DNA of 64,000 nucleotides, from contig NZ_JAMLIG010000001.1 in assembly GCF_023954305.1 (NCBI RefSeq), forward strand, positions 62,001-126,000, written 5' to 3'. The notes beneath the pieces are model-generated. The model saw only the letters and a program-made list of their open reading frames with translations. It did no database searches and was not told where the DNA came from. The stretch's first letter is position 1; each line of letters opens with the position of its first letter. Position numbers and translations under genes: made by a program. The DNA is from Mesorhizobium sp. (GTDB lineage Bacteria > Pseudomonadota > Alphaproteobacteria > Rhizobiales > Rhizobiaceae). Below are positions 32,089 to 40,551 of this stretch, piece after piece.

Positions 32089-33990
32089 GTGCAACGGATG
32101 ATCCATGACGACCTGTCGATCTGGCTCTCCGGCCTGACCGTCGCGGGCCTTGTGGTCGCGCTGACGGGGCAATGGATCGTCGCCGGCGAATTCGGGCAAT
32201 TGCTGCTGATCGGCGGCTCCGCCCTCGCCTTCGCCGCCGGAGGCCTTCCGGCCGGCTGGCGCGCGCTTCGGGAACTCGTCACCGAGCACATCCTCGACAT
32301 CGATCTTTTGATGGTCGTGGCTGCGGTCGCGGCGGCCGCCGTCGGCGCGCCGGTGGAGGGCGCTGTCCTGCTGACGCTGTTCTCCATCTCCTCGACGCTG
32401 GAGGAAAGGGCGCTCGGACGGGCCCGGCGGGCGATCGAGGCGCTGATGGCGCTGCGCCCCGAGACGGCGCTGCGCAGGCTCGCCGACGGCCGCGTCGAGG
32501 AAGTGCCCTCGGCAAACCTCGCCGTGGGCGACGTCGTCGTGCTGCGGCCGGGAGCGCGGGTGCCGGCCGACGGCGTCATCCTCGACGGTCGCGGCACGCT
32601 CGACGAAGCCAACATTACCGGCGAATCCATGCCCGTGCCCAAGCAGGCCGGGGCGCAGGTGTTCGAGGCGACCGTCAATCTCGACGGCGTCCTCGACGTC
32701 GCCGTCACCAAAACAGTCGCCGAAAGCACGGTCGCGCGGATGATCGCGCTAGTGACCGAGGCGCAGGCGGCCAAGGCGCCCTCCGAGCAGTTCAGCGCCT
32801 GGTTCGGCCAGCGCTACACGGTGGCCGTTCTGGCCGGGTCCATCCTGGCCTTCCTCGTCTTCCTATGGCTCGGGCAAGGCTGGCATGAGGCGCTCTACCG
32901 CGCGGCCACCCTGCTCGTCGCGGCGAGCCCCTGCGCCATCGTGATCTCGGTGCCGGCTGCGATCCTCTCCGCGCTGTCTGCGGCGGCGCGCGGCGGCGTC
33001 CTGTTCAAGGGCGGCGCGGCGCTGGAAACGCTGGCCGCGGTGGAGACCTTCGCCTTCGACAAGACGGGGACGCTGACGGCCGGACGCGCCGCCATCACCG
33101 GCATCGTCACCGTGGACGGCACGGAGGAAGACTTTCTTCGGCTGATCGGCGGACTCGAAGCGCAGTCCGAGCACCATATCGCCGGAGCGATCCGCCGCGA
33201 CCTCGCCGAGCGCGATCTGAAGCCGATCCCGATCACCGACGTCACGTCACATCCAAGCGCCGGGATCACCGGCAGGGACGGGCGCGAAGAGGTGTGGGCC
33301 GGCAATCCGCGGATGGCAAAGCGCATGGGCGCCTCGGTCGACCGCGAGGCCCTCCGGCAACTCGCCGACGGCACGCACACCGTGATCTATGCCGGGCGCG
33401 GCGACACGGTCCTCGGCGCCATCACCATCGCCGACGAGGTCCGGCACAGTTCCTCGCGCGCATTGCAAGCCCTGCGGCGGGGTGGCGTGCGCAAGATCGT
33501 GATGATGACCGGCGACCGCCGGCCGGTAGCATTGAGGATCGGCACCGAACTCGGGCTCCGGCCCGAGGAGATCCACGCCGAGATGCTGCCGGAGGACAAG
33601 GTGGTGGAGGTCGCCGAACTCGCCGCGGCCGGACGAGTGGCCTTCGTCGGCGACGGGGTCAACGATGCCGCGGCACTCGCCCGCGCCGATGTCGGCATCG
33701 CCATGGGTGCCGCCGGCTCGGACGTGGCGCTTCAGGCCGCGGATGTCGCGCTGCTCGCCGAGGACATGGAGCGTCTTGCCGACGCGCACCGGCTTGCCCG
33801 GCGCACGGCGCGGATCATCCGCCAGAACCTTACCTTCGCGCTTGGCGCGATGGCCGTGCTCGTCACGGGCGGACTGTTCTTCGACCTGCCCCTCCCCCTC
33901 GCAGTCCTCGGTCACGAGGGCGGAACGGTACTGGTCGTGTTGAACGGACTTAGGCTTCTGTCCGACCCAATCAGGAAGGACCGGCCGTAG
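32089..33990 (+). CDS. P1B-4-type heavy-metal P-type ATPase
   Basis: 633-aa metal-exporting ATPase. The soluble actuator (TGES at 177-180), phosphorylation Asp324 in DKTGT and GDGVND hinge are intact. The transport signature is SPC (residues 280-282) in helix 6 rather than CPC, and HEGGT (609-613) in the last transmembrane region. These mark the P1B-4 subgroup (CoaT/CtpD/PfeT/Nia), which exports Co2+, Fe2+ or Ni2+. No N-terminal HMA metal-binding domain or C-terminal hemerythrin domain is present. GTG at 32089 (GGAGA 8 bp upstream) is preferred over ATG at 32098. Adjacent to an MgtC-like gene. Confidence 0.9.
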   Translation: MQRMIHDDLSIWLSGLTVAGLVVALTGQWIVAGEFGQLLLIGGSALAFAAGGLPAGWRALRELVTEHILDIDLLMVVAAVAAAAVGAPVEGAVLLTLFSISSTLEERALGRARRAIEALMALRPETALRRLADGRVEEVPSANLAVGDVVVLRPGARVPADGVILDGRGTLDEANITGESMPVPKQAGAQVFEATVNLDGVLDVAVTKTVAESTVARMIALVTEAQAAKAPSEQFSAWFGQRYTVAVLAGSILAFLVFLWLGQGWHEALYRAATLLVAASPCAIVISVPAAILSALSAAARGGVLFKGGAALETLAAVETFAFDKTGTLTAGRAAITGIVTVDGTEEDFLRLIGGLEAQSEHHIAGAIRRDLAERDLKPIPITDVTSHPSAGITGRDGREEVWAGNPRMAKRMGASVDREALRQLADGTHTVIYAGRGDTVLGAITIADEVRHSSSRALQALRRGGVRKIVMMTGDRRPVALRIGTELGLRPEEIHAEMLPEDKVVEVAELAAAGRVAFVGDGVNDAAALARADVGIAMGAAGSDVALQAADVALLAEDMERLADAHRLARRTARIIRQNLTFALGAMAVLVTGGLFFDLPLPLAVLGHEGGTVLVVLNGLRLLSDPIRKDRP

Positions 33991-33994
33991 GCCG

Positions 33995-35782
33995 TCAGTC
34001 CTTCTTCTTCGGCATCAGTCTCAGGCCGAGCTCGTTGAGCTGACCGGAAGACACCTCGGAAGGCGCGTTCATCAGCAGGTCGTAGGCCTGCTGGTTCATC
34101 GGGAACATGGTGATCTCGCGCAGGTTCTTCGCGCCGACCAGCAGCATCACCACGCGGTCGACGCCTGCCGCCATGCCGCCATGCGGCGGCGCGCCGTACT
34201 GGAAGGCGCGGTAGAGTCCGCCGAAGCGCTCCTCGACCGTCTCGCGGGAGAGCCCGACCAGTTCGAAGGCCTTGACCATGGTCTCCGGCAGATGGTTGCG
34301 GATGCCGCCCGAGGCGATCTCGAAGCCGTTGCAGACCATGTCGTACTGGAACGCCTTGATCGTCAGCGGGTCCTGGCCGGTGAGCGCGTCGATGCCGCCT
34401 TGCGGCATCGAGAACGGGTTGTGGGCGAAGTCGATCTTCTTCTCGTCCTCGTTCCACTCGAAGAACGGGAAGTCGACGATCCAGCACAGCTCGAACCGCT
34501 CGCGGTCGACCAGGTTCAGTTCCTCGCCGACGCGGGTTCGCGCATCGCCCGCGAACTTGTAGAACTTGGCCGGATCGCCCGCGGCGAAGAACACCGCATC
34601 GCCGGCCTCGAGCCCGAGCTGCTTGCGCAGCGCTTCGGTGCGCTCCTCGCCGATGTTCTTGGCGATCGGACCGGCTCCTTCCAGCTTGTCGCCCTCCATG
34701 CGCCAGAAGATGTAGCCGAGGCCCGGCTGGCCCTCGCCCTGCGCCCAGGAGTTCATCCTATCGGCGAAGGCGCGCGACCCGCCCGTCTTTGCCGGAATCG
34801 CCCAAACCTGCGCCTTCGGATCGTTGGCGAGGATGCCGGCGAAGACCTTGAAGCCCGAACCGCGGAAGTGCTCGGACACGTCCTGCATCTCGATCGGGTT
34901 GCGCAGGTCCGGCTTGTCGGTGCCGTAGGTGCGGATCGCATCGTCATAGGCGATGCGGCGGAAATTCTGCGTCACCGGCTTGCCGGCGGCGAAGGCCTCG
35001 AAGACCCCGCGCATCACCGGCTCCATCGTCTCGAACACGTCCTCCTGGGTGACGAAGCTCATCTCGAGGTCGAGCTGGTAGAACTCGCCCGGCAGGCGGT
35101 CGGCGCGGGGATCCTCGTCGCGGAAGCAGGGCGCGATCTGGAAGTAGCGGTCGAAGCCCGACATCATGATCAGCTGCTTGTACTGCTGCGGCGCCTGCGG
35201 CAGCGCGTAGAAGGTGCCGGGATGGATGCGGCTCGGCACCAGGAAGTCGCGTGCGCCCTCCGGCGACGAGGCCGTCAGGATCGGCGTCGAATACTCCGTG
35301 AAGCCCGCCTCGCCCATGCGCTTGCGCATCTCGGCGATGATCTTCGTGCGCTGCACGATGTTCCTGTGCAGCGTCTCGCGGCGCAGGTCGAGGAAGCGGT
35401 ATTTGAGGCGGATGTCCTCCGGGTAGTCCGGCTCGCCGAACACCGGCAGCGGCAGTTCCTTGGCCACGGACAGAACCTCGATCTCGCGCGCGAAAATCTC
35501 GATCTCGCCAGTCGGCAGGTTCTTGTTGACGGTTTCCGCCGTGCGCGCCTTGACCTCGCCGTCGACGCGGACCACCCACTCCGAGCGCACGGTCTCGGCC
35601 GTCTTGAAGGCCGGCGAGTCCGGGTCGGCGACAATCTGCGTCATGCCGTAGTGATCGCGCAGGTCGATGAACAGCAGCCCGCCATGGTCGCGCACGCGAT
35701 GAACCCAGCCCGAGAGGCGGACATTGCCGCCGACATCCGACTTGCGGAGGGCGGCGCAGGTGTGGCTGCGGTAGCGATGCAT
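33995..35782 (-). CDS. aspS: Aspartyl-tRNA synthetase
   Basis: 595-aa class IIb synthetase charging tRNA-Asp (and probably tRNA-Asn in organisms with GatCAB). The N-terminal OB-fold anticodon-binding domain starts MHRYRSHTCAALRKSD; motif 2-like FRDEDPRADRLPGEFYQLD and motif 3 GGMAAGVDRVVMLLVG are visible, and the GAD insertion spans about residues 290-425. The start at 35782 is conserved; upstream extension to 35872 is non-coding-like. It converges on the metal ATPase gene with 4 bp between stops. Confidence 0.95.
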   Translation of the reverse strand: MHRYRSHTCAALRKSDVGGNVRLSGWVHRVRDHGGLLFIDLRDHYGMTQIVADPDSPAFKTAETVRSEWVVRVDGEVKARTAETVNKNLPTGEIEIFAREIEVLSVAKELPLPVFGEPDYPEDIRLKYRFLDLRRETLHRNIVQRTKIIAEMRKRMGEAGFTEYSTPILTASSPEGARDFLVPSRIHPGTFYALPQAPQQYKQLIMMSGFDRYFQIAPCFRDEDPRADRLPGEFYQLDLEMSFVTQEDVFETMEPVMRGVFEAFAAGKPVTQNFRRIAYDDAIRTYGTDKPDLRNPIEMQDVSEHFRGSGFKVFAGILANDPKAQVWAIPAKTGGSRAFADRMNSWAQGEGQPGLGYIFWRMEGDKLEGAGPIAKNIGEERTEALRKQLGLEAGDAVFFAAGDPAKFYKFAGDARTRVGEELNLVDRERFELCWIVDFPFFEWNEDEKKIDFAHNPFSMPQGGIDALTGQDPLTIKAFQYDMVCNGFEIASGGIRNHLPETMVKAFELVGLSRETVEERFGGLYRAFQYGAPPHGGMAAGVDRVVMLLVGAKNLREITMFPMNQQAYDLLMNAPSEVSSGQLNELGLRLMPKKKD

Positions 35783-35884
35783 GGCGAAATCCAGTCCAGG
35801 AAGTAAGGCGGGAACGCGCCGAAGCGGCCCGAAAAGTCGCGGGAAAAGCGCATCAAAGGCGCGTTTTGTCAAGCCGAAGCGAAC

Positions 35885-36175
35885 TCAGAGCTTCAGGCCG
35901 CGAACCTGTCGCGCGTGAAGCACGGCGACGATCAGCACACCGTCCGCCTCCTCCCGATAGAGGATCACATGGCTGCCATGTTCGTGCCGGCGCATACCGG
36001 CCCGGATCGTTGGCGACGTGCGGCCGATACGCGGGTGGCGAGCCAGCATGGCGAAACACCCGTCCAACTCGGCGCGATACTTGTCGGCCTGTCTTCGTCC
36101 AAAACTCTCGATGCCGTACAGAAAGATGTCCCGGAGATGCCGGTCTGCTCGCTTGGAGAGCCTGAACTCACTCAC
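35885..36175 (-). CDS. ParE-type toxin (type II TA, RelE/ParE superfamily)
   Basis: 96-aa toxin. Family layout: FRLSKRADRHLRDIFLYGIESFGRRQADKYRAEL, then a middle helix MLARHPRIGRTSPTIRAGMRRHEHGSHVILY and the C-terminal strand VLHARQVRG. A GTG start at 36175 follows the antitoxin with an 8-bp overlap. ParE proteins poison DNA gyrase; this target is assumed from family. Confidence 0.88.
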   Translation of the reverse strand: MSEFRLSKRADRHLRDIFLYGIESFGRRQADKYRAELDGCFAMLARHPRIGRTSPTIRAGMRRHEHGSHVILYREEADGVLIVAVLHARQVRGLKL

Positions 36176-36440
36176 GCCAGGTCCCGCGTCGGCGGGCCAG
36201 TTCCTCCGCCTCGGCAAAAATCTCTGCGCTCGTCCGAGCGCTAACGCCGCTCTCGATCGCGTCATCGACGATGTGGCGCAGTTCCGCCAGCCGTTGCTCG
36301 TAGTCGGCTTCGCGCTCGGCACGGTCGCGTTCGATCAGATTGCTCAAATACTCGCCCGGGGACGCGAAGTCGCCCTCTTCGACCTGTTCGTCCAGCCAGT
36401 CCTTGACCTTTTCCGGCAAAGTGATGGTCAGCGTCGCCAT
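36168..36440 (-). CDS. ParD-type ribbon-helix-helix antitoxin
   Basis: 90-aa antitoxin. N-terminal ribbon-helix-helix (MATLTITLPEKVKDWLDEQVEEGDFASPGEYLSNLIERD) is the ParD signature. The C-terminal tail is helical and acidic, fit for toxin wrapping. AAGGAG precedes the ATG at 36440, and a TTTGTACAAA palindrome lies just upstream as a probable operator. Confidence 0.88.
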   Translation of the reverse strand: MATLTITLPEKVKDWLDEQVEEGDFASPGEYLSNLIERDRAEREADYEQRLAELRHIVDDAIESGVSARTSAEIFAEAEELARRRGTWRE

Positions 36441-36451
36441 GGCGATACTCC

Positions 36452-36461
36452 TTTGTACAAA
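36452..36461 (-). promoter_or_regulatory. Palindrome upstream of parD-like gene
   Basis: TTTGTACAAA, a perfect 10-bp palindrome 12 bp ahead of the antitoxin start, overlapping the likely leader/-10 area. Candidate ParD operator. Confidence 0.5.
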
Positions 36462-36574
36462 TTCTATGCGAAACCCGCCGAGGCGGCAATCTGGACCATC
36501 TTCCGGCTGCCGCTGAGGATGGTCGTCCATTGCCCCTCGCCCTATAGAAGAACGCTACGTCGCCGCGAGTCGCC

Positions 36575-37816
36575 TTGTCCTCCATCCGCCCCCTGATCCC
36601 GCTCCTGCTCGCCGCCGGCATCCTGCTGGGCGGCAACGGGCTGCAAGGCACGCTGATCGCGCTTCGCGGCGCGCAGGAGGGCTTTTCGCCCGGCATGATC
36701 GGCTTCATGGGCACGGCCTATTTCGCCGGCTTCCTCATCGGCTGCTTCACCATCACGCCGATGATGAAGGAGGTCGGCCATGTCCGCTCCTTCGCCTCGC
36801 TCGCGGCCATTGCCTCGGCCGGCACGCTTTTCCTGGTGCTGTTCATCAATCCCGTCGTCTGGTCGGGCGTGCGCTTCGTCAGCGGCTTCGCCTTTGCCGG
36901 CCTGTTCACCGTCATGGAGGCCTGGCTGCACGCCGGCGTCTCCAACGACAACCGGGCGCGGGTGCTGGCGATCTACCGGGTCGTCGACATCGGCTCCGTC
37001 ACCGGCGCGCAGTTCATCATCCCGGTGATCGGCATCGACGGCTTCGCCATCTTCGCGCTCATGTCGATCATGATCACGCTGTCGCTGGTGCCGGTGTCGC
37101 TCGGCGACCGGACGAACCCTAAGTCGCCGGACGACGTGAAGCTCGATCTCCGGCGCGCCTGGGCGATCTCGCCCTTGGCCGCCATCGGCTGCATCGCGGT
37201 GGGCGTCACCAACAGTTCCTTCCGCACGCTGTCGCCGGTCTATGCCGAACAGATCGGCATGTCGGTCGCCGACGTCGTCACCTTCGTCAGCGCCGGCATC
37301 ATCGGCGGCGCGGTGATCCAGTATCCGCTGGGCTATCTGTCCGACCGCTGGGACCGGCGTTCGGTCATCCTCCTGACCGCCGCGGCGGCAATGACTGCGG
37401 CGCTGGCGCTCGCCTTCCTCGCCGGCACGACGCCGCTCGCCAATTTCGCCTTCGTCTTCGTCTTCGGCTCGTTCGCCATGCCGATGTTCTCGCTCTGCGC
37501 GGCGCATGCCAACGACCGCGCCGGCCCGGGCGAGTATGTGATGCTCAACGCGGCCCTGATGCTGTTCTATTCCTTCGGAGCGATCGGCGGGCCGCTCGCC
37601 GCCGCCTGGACGATGGAGAGGTTCGGCCCCTACGCCCTCTTCGTCTTCAACGCGACGGTCTACCTGATCTTCATCTTCATCGTCCTCTACCGCATGCAGG
37701 CGAGGTCCGGCGTGCCGGCCGAGCGGCGCGGGCGGTTCGTCGCGCTGCTGCGCACCTCGACCGTGTTCGCGCGTCTCGCCGGCCGGCCGCAGAAGGTGAG
37801 AAAGAGCGACGACTGA
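36575..37816 (+). CDS. MFS transporter (YcaD/UMF2-like)
   Basis: 413-aa inner-membrane major-facilitator transporter with 12 predicted helices. Features include GAQEGFSPGMIGFMGTAYFAGFLIG in the first two helices, the loop GYLSDRWDRRSVI (motif A-like, between helices 8 and 9) and a Met-rich FAMPMFSLCAAHANDRAG segment. This combination is typical of the UMF2/YcaD-type group, often annotated as MFS transporters of unknown substrate. The start is TTG at 36575; no in-frame ATG gives the full first helix. Confidence 0.85.
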   Translation: MSSIRPLIPLLLAAGILLGGNGLQGTLIALRGAQEGFSPGMIGFMGTAYFAGFLIGCFTITPMMKEVGHVRSFASLAAIASAGTLFLVLFINPVVWSGVRFVSGFAFAGLFTVMEAWLHAGVSNDNRARVLAIYRVVDIGSVTGAQFIIPVIGIDGFAIFALMSIMITLSLVPVSLGDRTNPKSPDDVKLDLRRAWAISPLAAIGCIAVGVTNSSFRTLSPVYAEQIGMSVADVVTFVSAGIIGGAVIQYPLGYLSDRWDRRSVILLTAAAAMTAALALAFLAGTTPLANFAFVFVFGSFAMPMFSLCAAHANDRAGPGEYVMLNAALMLFYSFGAIGGPLAAAWTMERFGPYALFVFNATVYLIFIFIVLYRMQARSGVPAERRGRFVALLRTSTVFARLAGRPQKVRKSDD

Positions 37817-37878
37817 CGCCAAGCTTGACGAAACGGCCGCGGGCTGAAAGGACGGTAACGTCCTTCCAGAGCCCGTCC

Positions 37879-39033
37879 ATGCACCTCATCACCAAGCAAA
37901 GCGAACTCGAAGCGGTCGTCGCAGAACTTGCCAGGTCCGAATTCGTCACCGTCGACACGGAGTTCATCCGCGAGACGACCTTCTGGCCGGAACTCTGCCT
38001 GATCCAGATGGCCTCCCCCGACACGACGGCGCTGATCGATCCGCTTTCGTCCGAGATCGACCTGAAGCCCTTCTTCGACCTTATGGCCAATGAGAGCGTT
38101 CTGAAGGTCTTCCACGCGGCGCGGCAGGACATCGAAATCATCTTCCACCTCGGCGGCCTGATCCCGCATCCGGTGTTCGATTCGCAGATCGCCGCCATGG
38201 TCTGCGGCTTCGGCGACAGCGTCTCCTACGATCAGCTCGTGCAACGCATCACCGGCACGCAGCTCGACAAGTCGTCGCGCTTCACCGACTGGCGCCATCG
38301 GCCGCTGTCCGACAAGCAGCTCGAATACGCGCTGGCCGACGTCACCTGGCTGCGCGATGTCTATCTCAGCCTGCGCGACAAGCTCGCCAGCCGAAAGCGG
38401 GCCGACTGGGTCAACGAGGAAATGGACGTGCTGACGTCGCGCGACACCTACGACCTCCATCCGGAAAACGCCTGGACGCGGCTCAAGATGCGCGTGCGCA
38501 AGCCGATCGAGCTCGCCGTCCTGCAGCGCGTCGCCGCCTGGCGCGAACGCGAGGCGCGCGAGCGCAACGTGCCGCGCGGCCGGGTGCTGAAGGACGATGC
38601 GATCTACGAGATCGCCCAGCAGCAGCCGCGCGACGTCGCCGCGCTCGGCCGTCTGCGCACCACGCCAAAGGGCTGGGAACGCTCCTCCACCGCGGCCGGC
38701 CTGCTGGCAGCCGTCAACGAGGCGCTCGCCATCCCCAAGGACGAGCTGCCGAAGATCCCGCGCCAGGCCTCCACCAGCGAGGGTGCCAACGCCGCCGCCG
38801 AAATCCTCAAGGTGCTGCTGCGCATCATCGCCGAAAAGGAAGGCGTTGCGCCAAAGATCATCGCCTCGAGCGACGACATCGAGCGCATCGCCTCCGAGGG
38901 CGAGACTGCCGAGGTCGAGGCGCTCAGCGGCTGGCGGCGCGAGGTCTTCGGCAACAAGGCATTGCGTCTGCTGCGCGGCGAAGTCGGCATCCGCTTCCAG
39001 AACCGGCGCATCAACGTCTTCGAGATCGGCTGA
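37879..39033 (+). CDS. rnd: Ribonuclease D
   Basis: 384-aa 3'-5' exoribonuclease that trims tRNA and other small RNA ends. The DEDD exonuclease core is visible: VTVDTEFIRETTFWPELCLIQMA (Exo I, Asp/Glu), VFHAARQDIEIIF (Exo II), and DKQLEYALADVTWLRDVY (Exo III). Two HRDC-type helical regions follow (around 215-290 and 300-380). ATG at 37879 gives the conserved start; the 54-nt extension upstream is not conserved-looking. In many Rhizobiales the order is aspS, rnd, ppx, ppk, as here. Confidence 0.93.
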   Translation: MHLITKQSELEAVVAELARSEFVTVDTEFIRETTFWPELCLIQMASPDTTALIDPLSSEIDLKPFFDLMANESVLKVFHAARQDIEIIFHLGGLIPHPVFDSQIAAMVCGFGDSVSYDQLVQRITGTQLDKSSRFTDWRHRPLSDKQLEYALADVTWLRDVYLSLRDKLASRKRADWVNEEMDVLTSRDTYDLHPENAWTRLKMRVRKPIELAVLQRVAAWREREARERNVPRGRVLKDDAIYEIAQQQPRDVAALGRLRTTPKGWERSSTAAGLLAAVNEALAIPKDELPKIPRQASTSEGANAAAEILKVLLRIIAEKEGVAPKIIASSDDIERIASEGETAEVEALSGWRREVFGNKALRLLRGEVGIRFQNRRINVFEIG

Positions 39034-39036
39034 GCG

Positions 39037-40551
39037 TCAGTCGCCGGCCGCCATCCGCAAGGTCTTGCCGGATATCCGGGCGAGTTGCGCCAGTCGTCCG
39101 ATGGGACGCTCGCCGATCAGGTCGGCATGGGATTTCGGCACGACCAGCGTCAGCGAACCGTCCTCGCTTCTCTCCCAGCGCAGGCGCGGGATGATGCCGG
39201 GCATGGACGCCGACAGGAGGTACACAACCCTCAGCATCGCGCCCAGGAAACGGGCGCGCTCGACATAGCGGGGCGGCGCCAGTTGGATCATCTCCGGTGC
39301 AGCGCCGTCTCCGATCAGCCCTTCGTGCCGGTAGAGATTGGTCAGCGCGATGAAGACGCGGCCGGGATGGTCGACGCCGATGAAGGAGGCGTGCGCGATG
39401 ATGTTGAGCGATTGCGTGCCGCGATATTCGGGATGAGCCCGCCAGCCGATATCGGCGAGCAGGCAGGCCGCGCGGCGGTAACGCGCCTCGTCCTCGGTCT
39501 CGTCGATGTCGAAGGCGGCGAAGGAATGGCCCGTCCATTCGGCGAGTTCATGCGCATGTGTCACCGAACGGGCCCGCAGCAGCGCCAGCTCCTCCGAAGC
39601 GGAGATCAGCGGATCGGCCTTCTGCTCCGCCGGCGACAGCAGCGAATAGAGGAAGCCCTCGCGAACGCCCAGCGCCGACACCACGATCTTGCCGGGCTTC
39701 ATAACCCGCACGATCTCCTGCAGCACGGCCGCGCCATAGGCAAGCAGCGCGCGGCGGCTCTTGGAGACGCGCTCGATGCCCTTCATCTTCTCGATTTCGC
39801 CGCGCCCGACTTGCCGGAGGAAGTTGGCCGAGCCCTCGACGCTCATCTCGTAGTGATGCATCACGGCGAGCGGATAGTTGGTCGCGGCCATGTGCAGGCG
39901 GGCGAGGTTTCGCCAGGTTCCGCCGACGCAGTAGAAGGTTCGCCCTTCGCCGTTCTTCAACACCTCGGCGCGCTTCAGTTCCTCGCGGATGATCCTTGTC
40001 GCCGCGGCGATCGACCCCTTGGAGACGTCCTCGAGCCTGAGGCCGCCCAGCGGCAGCGTGATCCCGCCCCCGATCGTCTCGCCCTTGACGTCGACCACTT
40101 CGAGGCTGCCGCCGCCGAGGTCGCCGGCGATGCCGTCAGCGAGATGGAAGCCGGAGATCACGCCGAGCGCGGAATAATAGGCTTCCTCCTTGCCGGTGAG
40201 CACGCGGATGTCGACGCCGAGGATCTCCTCCGCCCGCTTGATGAACTCCGGGCCATTGATCGCCTCGCGGGCGGCGGCCGTAGCGATAACGTAGAGCTGC
40301 TCGGCGCCGGCCTGCTCCGACAGCGCGCGGAAGCGGCGGAACTCCTCCACGGCACGCAGCATCGCATCGGGATCGAGCCGTCCGGTCGAGACGATGCCGC
40401 GGCCGAGGCCAGCGAGCATCTTCTCGTTGAAGAGCACGGTCGGCGAGCGCGCGATACCTTCGTAGATGACGAGGCGAATGGAGTTCGACCCGATGTCGAT
40501 CACCGACACCGGCCGGCGGTCCTGCAACCGCCCCTGCGAGGCGCCTATCAT
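39037..40551 (-). CDS. ppx: Exopolyphosphatase (Ppx/GppA family)
   Basis: 504-aa ASKHA-fold phosphatase that removes terminal phosphates from polyphosphate or converts pppGpp. The phosphate-binding loops are SVIDIGSNSIRLVIYEG (residues 16-32) and AGDLGGGSLEVVDV (around 155). The C-terminal HD-like helical domain includes HAHELAEWTGHSFAAF. The start overlaps the ppk stop by 4 bp, so kinase and phosphatase are made from one transcript. Convergent with rnd, 3 bp between stops. Confidence 0.93.
   Translation of the reverse strand: MIGASQGRLQDRRPVSVIDIGSNSIRLVIYEGIARSPTVLFNEKMLAGLGRGIVSTGRLDPDAMLRAVEEFRRFRALSEQAGAEQLYVIATAAAREAINGPEFIKRAEEILGVDIRVLTGKEEAYYSALGVISGFHLADGIAGDLGGGSLEVVDVKGETIGGGITLPLGGLRLEDVSKGSIAAATRIIREELKRAEVLKNGEGRTFYCVGGTWRNLARLHMAATNYPLAVMHHYEMSVEGSANFLRQVGRGEIEKMKGIERVSKSRRALLAYGAAVLQEIVRVMKPGKIVVSALGVREGFLYSLLSPAEQKADPLISASEELALLRARSVTHAHELAEWTGHSFAAFDIDETEDEARYRRAACLLADIGWRAHPEYRGTQSLNIIAHASFIGVDHPGRVFIALTNLYRHEGLIGDGAAPEMIQLAPPRYVERARFLGAMLRVVYLLSASMPGIIPRLRWERSEDGSLTLVVPKSHADLIGERPIGRLAQLARISGKTLRMAAGD

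Noticed and set aside
34181..35806. 541-codon open frame on + strand
   Set aside because: Antisense to aspS; no domain recognisable.
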